This document shows positions 1-6,151 of a DNA stretch of 14,025 nucleotides, piece by piece. The position numbers were made by a program, and so were the translations under genes. The DNA lies in NCBI GenBank assembly GCA_031268255.1, contig JAIRXO010000251.1, positions 1-14,025 on the forward strand. Reading direction: 5' to 3'. The stretch is from Spirochaetaceae bacterium. GTDB taxonomy: Bacteria > Spirochaetota > Spirochaetia > Treponematales > Breznakiellaceae. Below the pieces are notes generated by a model. That model was not told the DNA's origin, did not search any database, and saw only the letters and a list, made by a program, of their open reading frames with translations. Each line of letters starts with the position of its first letter. Position 1 is the first letter of the stretch.

Positions 1-770
1 GTGAAAAATCTTAAACAGGATATGCCGGTCTATATATTTACGATTTCCCTGGCCGTCCTTACCGTGCTGTCCCTGGTTTTTTTGGACGCCGACTGGCAGA
101 AACTCGCCCAGCGTTTTCCCCGGCTTGGCAAAGTGTTCATTGACATGGCCCATTTTTCCACCGAACGCTTTCACTCACCCTCATCACCCTTGCCGAAACC
201 GTTACCGTGGCCATCCTGGCTTTAATCTACAGCCTGGTTTTGGGCCTGGCCCTTGGCGCCCTGGCCGCGGAGAATTTGAGCCCCTGGAAAACCCTGCCCC
301 AGATCATAAAAAGTTTTTTGGCCTTTATCCGGGCAGTACCGACCCCGGTATGGGTGCTTCTGGTGCTGGCTTCCATGGGCTTTGGCATGGCATCAGGCAT
401 TGTGGGATTGAGCTTCCACGCCACCGCCTTTTTCGGCATGGTCTTTGCCCAGCTCTTTGAGGAAGTCCCTGCCGGGGCCATAGAAGCGGTACGGGCCGCC
501 GGAGCAAACCGGGTCCAGGTATTTTTCGGCGCCGTCCTCCCCTCGTCCCTCTCAGGCATCATCGCCTGGACAGCCCTGCGCTTTGAAACAAATTATCAGG
601 AAGCGGCAATACTCGGCATGGTAGGAGCCGGAGGCATAGGCTATACCATCATGGCCGCCATGAACAGCTACCGGCTTGGCCGGGCCGGACTGGCCGTCCT
701 CATTGTCTTTGCCTTTGCCCTTGGCATAGAACTTTTGTCTACATATATAAAACGGCGGCTAAAAGTATAA
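1..770 (+). pseudogene. phnE: Phosphonate-type ABC transporter permease (PhnE family), frameshifted
   Basis: This is an inner-membrane permease of an ABC importer in the phosphonate/phosphite/phosphate (PhnE) class. The 5' part reads in frame 1 from GTG at 1 and gives an N-terminal membrane span (about residues 10-28) and a typical ...FIDMAHFSTERF linker. The rest reads in frame 3, recognisable from about 183 (ITLAETVTVAIL) to the stop at 768-770; the first internal ATG there is at 207. The 3' part has several hydrophobic spans and the cytoplasmic EAA loop (EAVRAAGANRVQVFFGAVLP), the contact site for the ATPase. It ends in the family-like GMVGAGGIGYTI segment. The two halves join if one base, for example a T near 175-178, is restored. 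It could be a real pseudogene, a sequencing error or, less likely, recoding. The true start may lie upstream of the window. The ATPase and binding protein are not in view, so the substrate is inferred from family alone. Confidence 0.8.
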
Positions 771-1012
771 CCGGAGTATTGGTATCGTCCTGCCGCATTA
801 TCTGCCTGACAGGGGGGTAGCGGAAGACCTGAGCGGAGGGAGATGTGGACGTGCTAGGCACGGATACAATCGACCGGAGCGCAGGGCTGGAGCGCTGGCG
901 GCCCTTCGAGACCCGATGGCATACCGGGGATTTTATTTGGCCTACGCCGTGCTACTTTGTTTCATCAAACCCGCTCATTGATTCGCGGGCGGCTTTATGG
1001 CGGGGTAGCGGA

Positions 1013-1040
1013 GAAGCGTTTTTGCGGAGCAAAAACCTTC
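1013..1040. repeat. Inverted repeat / hairpin
   Basis: The arms GTTTTTGC (1018-1025) and GCAAAAAC (1029-1036) pair perfectly around the 3-nt loop GGA. The stem continues as GAAG/CTTC (1013-1016 with 1037-1040) after one bulged C at 1017, giving 12 pairs. No T-run follows on either strand beyond the stem itself, so a terminator role is doubtful. It may be part of a REP-like element. Confidence 0.55.
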
Positions 1041-1047
1041 GGAGCGT

Positions 1048-1105
1048 AGGGGGGCCGGAAGTTCAGGTCATTATACGCAACGGCGGTAAGGAAACAGGCC
1101 CCCCT
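1048..1105. repeat. Long-loop inverted repeat AGGGGGGCC / GGCCCCCCT
   Basis: A perfect 9-bp inverted repeat has arms at 1048-1056 and 1097-1105, separated by 40 nt. It lies just beyond the 3' end of rel and could fold in the 3' UTR of that transcript. Its function is unknown. Confidence 0.45.
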
Positions 1106-1145
1106 TCAAAATTATGACAGGGTGTTATGCGCACATTTATTTTAT

Positions 1146-3302
1146 CTACAGTGATTGGATGCTGAACACCGAGGGGATGCTCCTGATGTTTTTAAGGACC
1201 CGTTTGAGGTCGTCTTTTTGTTCGAGCTGCATGGTGAAAAATCCGGTGAGGTGATGGGGGCCGGTTTCTTCGAGGCGGCCTTCGATGAGGTGGCCCTGGT
1301 TTTTCCGCACGGCTCCTTCTATCTCGGAGAAGAGGTCAAGGGAGCGTTTTGCCTCAACCTTGAAGCGCCTGACCAGGAGGGCGGCGGCGTTTTCCCATTC
1401 GACGGAGATTTTTCGTTCGGCAAAGTCGGGAATGTTTTTCAGGCTGCCGCAGCTTCTCCGGTGTACGATGATGCCTCTGCCCCGGGAGATGTAGCCTATG
1501 ATGGGATCGCCTGTAATGGGGTGGCAGCATTTGGCAAAGCGTATCATCATGTTTTTTTCGTTCTGAACCCTGACTTGCAGTATGGCGGTGTCGAGGGGAT
1601 GCTGCTGTACTGTCTGCTGAATGGGGGGTTCTTCTTCCTTTACAACAGGGGGTGTTTCGGGAAGGGCGGGGCTCCTGCGTTTGGCTACTACGTTTTTTTC
1701 TATGATGACCGAATCGTCGTTCTGCTGGAGCCAGGAGCGTATCTTGCTTCTTGCTTTGGATGTCCTGGCTATGCGGAGCCAGTTTACATGGGGGCGGGCG
1801 TTGGCGGCGGTGAGTATTTCCACGACCTGGGTGTTTTTAAGTTCCATGCCGAGGGGGATGATGGCGCCGTCGGCTTTGGCGCCCATGCAGTGTTCGCCTA
1901 TGGCGGTGTGGATATGGTAGGCGAAATCTATGGCCGTCGCTCCCGAGGGGAGTTCGATTACCTTGCCCTGGGGGGTAAAGACATAGATGGAATCCTTGAG
2001 GAGTTCCCGCTTGATGTCTTCCAGAAAGGATGCGGAATTTTCTTCGCCTTCCGAAAGTTCCCTGTCGGAGAGGTTCCAGTTTTTTAGGCGCTTGACTATG
2101 GAAAGGCTGTCCTGCCGGGATGTTTTCGCGTTTCCGCCTGCTCCGCCTGTTTTATACAGCCAGTGGCTCGCGACGCCGTATTCGGCGGTTTCGTGCATAG
2201 TGAAGGTCCGTATCTGTATCTCAAGAAGCCTTCCGCCTGTGTCCTGTGTTTCCCCGGCTGGGGCATAGGCCATCACCGTGGTATGAAGGCTCTGATAGCC
2301 GTTGGCCTTGGGCATGGCGATGTAATCCTTGAAACGGCCGTCTATGGGTTTCCAGAGGCGGTGTACTATACCCAGGAGGGTGTAGCAGTTTTCTATGCTG
2401 TCGCAGAGTATGCGTATGCCGAAGAGGTCGTAGAGGTCGCCGGCGGCTTTGTTTCGTTTTCGCATTTTCCGGTAGATTGAATGGAAATGCTTTGCCCGGC
2501 TTGTGACGTCGATGGAAATGCCGGCTTCCTTTGCTTCCGCTGAGATTGCCGCGCTGACCTGGTCGAGAAAAAGGGTCCGTTCTCCCCGTTTAAGGGAAAC
2601 GATTTCCTTAATCTGATTATACGCTTCCCGGTTAATCTGCTTCAGGGACAGGTCCTCGAGTTCGTCCTTGAGTGAAGATATGCCGAGCCTGCCGGCCAGG
2701 GGCGCGTAAATATCAAGGCAGTCCTGGGCCCTTGCCTTGCGTTCCTCAGGGGCAAGGTGGTCAAGGGTCCGCATATTGTGGAGTTTGTCGGCCAGCTTGA
2801 TAAGGATGACCCGTATATCGCTGACCATGGCAAAAAGCATTTTCCGTATATTCTCGGCTTCCTGAATGGTTTTGCTGGTGGCGGAAAGATCGGAAATTTC
2901 GGCGACTCCTTCTACAAGAAGGGCCACTGTTTTTCCGAAGCGCCCGGCCAGGACTTCTTTGGTAATTCCGCTTTCAGCGGAAGGGGGATGTGCCGCCGCG
3001 TTTCCCTGGGAGACTGCAGAGCCCGCGCGGCGTTTTTCGGCAGACCCTCCTGACGCGGGGCCCGGTTTTTGGCTGTCAAGAGTACCATGAAGCAGGGCCG
3101 CGCATATTGTGTCGGAATCAAGTTTTAATTCCGCAAGGATTGACGCGACCGCGATGGGATGGACTATCGCGGGTTCGCCTGAAGCGCGTTCCCGGCCACG
3201 GAGCAGTTCCTGGGCCAAAAGGAGCGCCTCATTGACGCGCTTTCTTTCCTCAGGTTCGTATATTTGTGTCTTTTCGCTGAACTCAGCGGCATACTTATCC
3301 AT
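1146..3302 (-). CDS. rel: Rel/RelA-SpoT family (p)ppGpp synthetase with degenerate hydrolase site
   Basis: This long RSH protein (718 aa) makes the alarmone (p)ppGpp from ATP and GDP/GTP in the stringent response. Domain order is as in the family. The HD hydrolase domain is at about 25-200 (H48 and the ADKLHNMRTL motif kept). The synthetase is at about 265-385 (YDLFGIRIL, GRFKDYIA, KANGYQSLHT, EIQIRT). TGS is at about 437-500, a Cys/His zinc-finger-like domain with KCCHP at 591-595, and a C-terminal ACT/RRM at about 640-718. The key HD pair at 72-73 reads HG, the following ED motif is also lost, and an Ala/Gly-rich insertion of roughly 35 residues (about 78-111) follows. Hydrolysis is therefore probably lost. 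The synthetase has the basic RxKD motif usual in bifunctional Rel, so this looks like a Rel that lost hydrolase activity rather than a classic RelA. The start codon overlaps the end of prmC by 8 bp, implying translational coupling. Confidence 0.93.
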   Translation of the reverse strand: MDKYAAEFSEKTQIYEPEERKRVNEALLLAQELLRGRERASGEPAIVHPIAVASILAELKLDSDTICAALLHGTLDSQKPGPASGGSAEKRRAGSAVSQGNAAAHPPSAESGITKEVLAGRFGKTVALLVEGVAEISDLSATSKTIQEAENIRKMLFAMVSDIRVILIKLADKLHNMRTLDHLAPEERKARAQDCLDIYAPLAGRLGISSLKDELEDLSLKQINREAYNQIKEIVSLKRGERTLFLDQVSAAISAEAKEAGISIDVTSRAKHFHSIYRKMRKRNKAAGDLYDLFGIRILCDSIENCYTLLGIVHRLWKPIDGRFKDYIAMPKANGYQSLHTTVMAYAPAGETQDTGGRLLEIQIRTFTMHETAEYGVASHWLYKTGGAGGNAKTSRQDSLSIVKRLKNWNLSDRELSEGEENSASFLEDIKRELLKDSIYVFTPQGKVIELPSGATAIDFAYHIHTAIGEHCMGAKADGAIIPLGMELKNTQVVEILTAANARPHVNWLRIARTSKARSKIRSWLQQNDDSVIIEKNVVAKRRSPALPETPPVVKEEEPPIQQTVQQHPLDTAILQVRVQNEKNMMIRFAKCCHPITGDPIIGYISRGRGIIVHRRSCGSLKNIPDFAERKISVEWENAAALLVRRFKVEAKRSLDLFSEIEGAVRKNQGHLIEGRLEETGPHHLTGFFTMQLEQKDDLKRVLKNIRSIPSVFSIQSL

Positions 3303-4374
3303 TTCTTTTACCGGAGATGACCCGTTCCAGTCCTGCCAAATCCCTGTATACCAGTATATTTTGAAAACCTTCTTTTGTGAGTATCAGGGTAATGGCGGAC
3401 ATTTGTCCAGGGTCCGCTTCGAGAAAGAGTATGCCGCCAGGTGTGAGCCGCCTGTGTCCGCCGGAAATAATTTTTTTAATCAGGTCAAGGCCGTCCCTGC
3501 CTCCGTCGAGGGCAATGCGGGGCTCCTTCTGGACTTCCCTGGGCAGTTCCGCCAGAACCCCGCTGGGTATGTAGGGGGGGTTGGATACGATTATGTCGAA
3601 TGTTCCGGGTATGGCGGTGTAGAGGTCGCTGAGATAGAAGGTGATGCTCTGTCCCTGGCCGTGGCCGAAGCTCTGTCCCCCGTGAGGGCTCTGGTCCTCC
3701 TGGTCCTCGGAAGCTCTGTCCCCAGAAAATGCTTCGTTATCTCTCAAATTTTGGACTTTTTGGTTTTTTTTTGAGCTATGATTGCCGAAAATGAAGCTCT
3801 GTCCCTCGCCAGAGTTCTGTTCTTCGCCGGGGCTCTGTCCCTCGTTGGAACCCTGGCCCCCGGAAAGGAGCCTTCGGGCGTTGGTATGGGCGATTTCCAG
3901 GGCAGGGGCGGAAATATCAGAGGCGGAGACCTCAAGACCGGGGCAGGAGCTTTTAAGGGCTATTGCCACGGCCCCTGAGCCGGTACAGAGGTCCAGGAGG
4001 GAGTAGCTGCCGGAATTAAAGCTCTGTCCCTCTTTTGAGTTCTGTCCCTGTAAAAATGAAAGCACCGTCTCCACAAGTATTTCCGTATCCGGCCGGGGGA
4101 CCAGCACCGCGGAACTTACCTGAAAGGAGAGCCCCCAAAATTCCTTATAGCCTGTTAAGTACGCGATGTTCTCCCCGGCTATACGTCTGGAAACAAGGTT
4201 TAAAAAGCGGGAAATTGCATCTGGTTTTAAGGCTCTGTCCCCATAAATAAGCAGATGCTCCCGGTCAATGCCAAGAATATGGGCCAAAAGCAGTGAGGCG
4301 TCGAGATTTGGCGAAGCAATACCGGCTTGTTTGAGCTGACTGGTTCCCTGGGTAAGGATTTCTCCCCAGGTCAT
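3295..4374 (-). CDS. prmC: Release factor glutamine methyltransferase PrmC (HemK) with repeat-filled insertions
   Basis: PrmC uses S-adenosylmethionine to N5-methylate the glutamine of the GGQ motif in release factors. The helical substrate-binding N-terminal domain is at about 1-90. The SAM-binding motif DLCTGSGAVAIAL is at 128-140, SASDIS at 150-154, and the catalytic NPPY at 265-268. The product is 359 aa against about 280 for the family. The excess is two insertions, at about 108-121 and 170-243, rich in G, Q, S and E and built around repeated GGGACAGAGC sequences. The larger one replaces the short loop between the second and third core strands. The core looks intact, so the enzyme is probably active. 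It follows prfA, which encodes its substrate, with start and stop codons overlapping (ATGA). An alternative reading, that the insertions are errors, is unlikely because the frame stays open. Confidence 0.93.
   Translation of the reverse strand: MTWGEILTQGTSQLKQAGIASPNLDASLLLAHILGIDREHLLIYGDRALKPDAISRFLNLVSRRIAGENIAYLTGYKEFWGLSFQVSSAVLVPRPDTEILVETVLSFLQGQNSKEGQSFNSGSYSLLDLCTGSGAVAIALKSSCPGLEVSASDISAPALEIAHTNARRLLSGGQGSNEGQSPGEEQNSGEGQSFIFGNHSSKKNQKVQNLRDNEAFSGDRASEDQEDQSPHGGQSFGHGQGQSITFYLSDLYTAIPGTFDIIVSNPPYIPSGVLAELPREVQKEPRIALDGGRDGLDLIKKIISGGHRRLTPGGILFLEADPGQMSAITLILTKEGFQNILVYRDLAGLERVISGKRNG
3646..3867 (-). repeat. Repeat-expanded insertion within prmC
   Basis: This segment encodes PrmC residues about 170-243 and contains five exact copies of GGGACAGAGC (3646, 3670, 3713, 3796, 3832; starts on the + strand), plus degenerate copies near 3688 and 3814. 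Three full copies and the last one are read as GQS, and the copy at 3713 as GDRA. The stretch SKKNQKVQNL between copies is unrelated in composition. It interrupts a surface loop of the methyltransferase fold. Confidence 0.8.
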
Positions 4375-5453
4375 GTGAGAACTGGTTCGGGGTTGGTTTT
4401 AAGCATTTCTTCCCGGGCATACATTTTGAGGGCATCCAGAAGTTCCTGAATATCGCCCTGCATGATCAGATCAAGCTTATAGAGGGTAAGGTTTATCCGA
4501 TGGTCGGTAAGACGGTTCTGGGGGAAATTGTAGGTTCTAATACGCTCGGAACGGTCTCCTGAGCCTACCTGGTTTTTTCGGGCTTCCGCCCTTTCCGCAT
4601 GGGCTTTTGCCTCTTCCATTTCATAAAGCCTGGCCCGGAGTATGCGCATGGCCTTGGCGCGGTTTTTTATCTGGCTCTTTTCATCCTGGCAATGAACATT
4701 TATCCCTGTGGGGAGATGAGTGATCCGTACCGCCGAGTCAGTGGTATTAACGCACTGCCCGCCGGGGCCGCCTGCCCGCATGACATCTATCCGTAAATCT
4801 TCCTGGCGTATGTTGATTTCTGTCTCATCGGCTTCGGGAAGTACCGCCACGGTAACGGCAGAGGTATGAATACGGCCTGAGTTTTCAGTCGCCGGCACCC
4901 GCTGTACCCGGTGTACTCCTGATTCATAGCGGAAATTTTCGTATATACTGCTGCCGTTGATGGCAAAGACTATTTCCTTGTACCCCCCCAGTTCAGTTTC
5001 GTTGGAATTCATGATTTCAAACTTCCAGCCCCTGGTCTCGGCATAACGGGCGTACATTCTGAAAAGGTCGGCTGCAAAAAGGGCGGCTTCATCACCGCCG
5101 GTTCCCGCCCGGATTTCCATGATGATGTTTTTTTCATCCAGGGGATCTTTGGGAATAAGAAGCATTTTCAGCCGGTCTTCAGCGGCGTCCAGTTTTGCCT
5201 GAAGTTCCCTGAGCTCTTCCCTGGCAAGTTCCCGCATATCACTGTCTTTTTCACCCTGGGACAGCGCCCTGGCGTCCTCAATCTGATCCGCAAGGCTTTC
5301 TATTTCTGTTTGAACAGAGGCAAGCTCGGAGAGCTGGGAGTATTCTTTCATTAAATCGCGGTACGCATGCTGATCCTTAACGATGTCCGGGCTCTGCACC
5401 AAGGCGCCCAGTTCTTCGTAACGGCGGAGCAGAGAACTTAGACGGTCGTTCAC
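4371..5453 (-). CDS. prfA: Peptide chain release factor 1 (RF1)
   Basis: RF1 recognises UAG and UAA stop codons and triggers peptide release in the ribosomal peptidyl-transferase centre. At 360 aa it has the normal family length. The codon-reading tripeptide PAT is at 187-189, which marks RF1 rather than RF2. The GGQ motif is at 231-233 in AGGPGGQCVNTTDSAVR. The N-terminal helical domain (about 1-100) and the domain around GTGGDEAALFA (117-127) are present. The start is GTG at 5453, chosen because the family N-terminus MNDRL begins there and a GGAG lies about 11-15 nt upstream, inside the preceding small ORF. Only 2 nt separate it from that ORF, and its stop overlaps the prmC start. No copy of the GGGACAGAGC repeat occurs within this gene, although its neighbour is full of them. 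Confidence 0.97.
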   Translation of the reverse strand: MNDRLSSLLRRYEELGALVQSPDIVKDQHAYRDLMKEYSQLSELASVQTEIESLADQIEDARALSQGEKDSDMRELAREELRELQAKLDAAEDRLKMLLIPKDPLDEKNIIMEIRAGTGGDEAALFAADLFRMYARYAETRGWKFEIMNSNETELGGYKEIVFAINGSSIYENFRYESGVHRVQRVPATENSGRIHTSAVTVAVLPEADETEINIRQEDLRIDVMRAGGPGGQCVNTTDSAVRITHLPTGINVHCQDEKSQIKNRAKAMRILRARLYEMEEAKAHAERAEARKNQVGSGDRSERIRTYNFPQNRLTDHRINLTLYKLDLIMQGDIQELLDALKMYAREEMLKTNPEPVLT

Positions 5454-5455
5454 CT

Positions 5456-5626
5456 TTAGATTTTCTCCTGGAATTGGGGACAGGAATATACCACGAGCTC
5501 CATGGGATTGTCTTTATTTGAAAAAGCTTCCATGGCCTTAAAGAGGGTATTTTGAACCCTGCAGGTTCCGTTCAAATTACACAACGGACAGGCGCCATTT
5601 CCCCGGGGATTAATTTCCACTTCCAT
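5456..5626 (-). CDS. Small cysteine-containing protein, unknown function
   Basis: A 56-residue frame begins MEVEINPRGNGACPLC and ends ELVVYSCPQFQEKI, with a TAA stop 2 nt before the prfA start. It has four cysteines: a CPLC pair at 13/16, C22 and C49. That pattern could bind zinc or an Fe-S cluster, which is inference. The CPLC-NLNG-TCRVQ segment looks like a small metal-binding knuckle. There are no membrane spans and no signal peptide. The frame fills the gap between the divergent promoter region and prfA, holds the likely prfA ribosome-binding site, and would be the first gene of the operon. No Shine-Dalgarno precedes its ATG, but a promoter-like -10 box lies just upstream, so the message might be leaderless. 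I do not recognise the family. It could be a chance frame, but its position, composition and cysteines argue for a real gene. Confidence 0.6.
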   Translation of the reverse strand: MEVEINPRGNGACPLCNLNGTCRVQNTLFKAMEAFSNKDNPMELVVYSCPQFQEKI

Positions 5627-5632
5627 ACATAT

Positions 5633-5660
5633 ATAATACCAGAAAATAAATATTTTGCAA
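5633..5660 (-). promoter_or_regulatory. Candidate sigma-70-type promoter for the prfA-prmC-rel operon
   Basis: On the - strand, TTGCAA (5660-5655) is followed after 16 nt by TATTAT (5638-5633), matching 4/6 and 5/6 of the consensus. Initiation 6-8 nt downstream would fall at or next to the ATG at 5626, implying a leaderless transcript. The surrounding DNA is AT-rich compared with the rest of the window. This is a prediction only. Confidence 0.45.
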
Positions 5661-5669
5661 TTGCTTTAA

Positions 5670-5687
5670 GCTCTGTCCCTCTGTCCC
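5670..5687 (-). repeat. Two overlapping copies of the GGGACAGAGC repeat between divergent genes
   Basis: An exact copy (5670-5679 on +, as GCTCTGTCCC) overlaps by two bases a one-mismatch copy (5678-5687, CCTCTGTCCC). The pair lies upstream of the -35-like box of the prfA operon and of the -10-like box of the gene at 5726, so it could sit under regulators of both. Confidence 0.6.
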
Positions 5688-5712
5688 CGCTGGCAGAGAC
5701 TGGATTTTGCGG

Positions 5713-5718
5713 TATACT
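5713..5718 (+). promoter_or_regulatory. Candidate -10 box (TATACT) for the 5726 gene
   Basis: TATACT lies 7 nt before the ATG at 5726. No good -35 box is seen at the usual distance and no Shine-Dalgarno precedes the ATG. If used, the transcript would start at or next to the initiation codon. Confidence 0.35.
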
Positions 5719-5725
5719 ATAGGCT

Positions 5726-6151
5726 ATGGGGTTTCTCGGGGTACTGCGGGAAAAGGCCAAGACCACACTGGAATCTCTTCGCGGATTCAAACTTAGGGAA
5801 ATACTGCAAAACAACCCCAAAATAGGCTTCTTTGGGGCCGGGGCGCTGATTTTGGTACTTCTTTTCTGCCTTTTTATGGTAGTATGGTCGGCAAATGGCA
5901 GGCGCAAGGGCGATCAGGCTGCGGCCGAAGCCCTTGCCGGGACTTTCGGGGATCTTTCAGTAGCGCCGGATGAGCTTTTTTGGCCTGATGAACCTGACCC
6001 GGTTCCTCCGGTGCAGCTTGAAAGGCTGCCGCGGGGTAGTTCCGGTGCTGATGATATTCCCTATTGGACCGATCCCCGGGAAGCGTATGCCGGCAGGTGG
6101 CGGGAACGCGTAGGTTCAGCGATGGATGAAATTATGGAGAAAATTCCATGA
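5726..6151 (+). CDS. Single-span membrane protein, unknown function
   Basis: This 141-aa protein has a basic, amphipathic N-terminus (about 1-35), one strong membrane span at about 36-56 (rich in A, L, V, F), then a short basic stop (GRRKG) and an acidic/proline-rich tail of about 80 residues. By the positive-inside rule with two basic flanks, the orientation is uncertain. The tail contains PDEPDPVPPVQ and ends in an amphipathic stretch, WRERVGSAMDEIMEKIP. The start is the first ATG in frame; no ribosome-binding site is visible. The stop overlaps the start of the following lipoprotein gene (ATGA), so the two are co-translated and may work together at the cell envelope. I do not recognise the family and assign no function. 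Confidence 0.75.
   Translation: MGFLGVLREKAKTTLESLRGFKLREILQNNPKIGFFGAGALILVLLFCLFMVVWSANGRRKGDQAAAEALAGTFGDLSVAPDELFWPDEPDPVPPVQLERLPRGSSGADDIPYWTDPREAYAGRWRERVGSAMDEIMEKIP

Larger units (their letters stand above)
771..1145. other. Gene-free region with hairpins and short repeats
   Basis: No convincing gene lies here. The one open frame (845-1117) has an atypical composition and resembles no family I know. The stretch holds an exact 11-bp direct repeat (GGGGTAGCGGA at 814-824 and 1002-1012), a bulged 12-bp hairpin at 1013-1040, and a widely spaced G/C inverted repeat at 1048-1105. It separates the end of the permease from the end of rel, which converge here. It resembles a relic of a dispersed palindromic element more than a transcription terminator, because no T-tract follows the stems. 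Confidence 0.5.

Noticed and set aside
885..945. A possible tRNA-like element suggested by a TTCGAGACC string
   Set aside because: No acceptor stem, anticodon arm or D-arm pairing can be made around it.
845..1117. A 90-aa frame on the + strand between the permease and rel
   Set aside because: It starts with a rare GTG-like context, has no recognisable family and runs through the inverted repeats at 1013-1105, so it is probably chance coding.
1155..2087. A 310-aa frame on the + strand opposite rel
   Set aside because: It is the antisense shadow of a well-supported gene, rich in F, G and V as expected from reading conserved coding DNA backwards.
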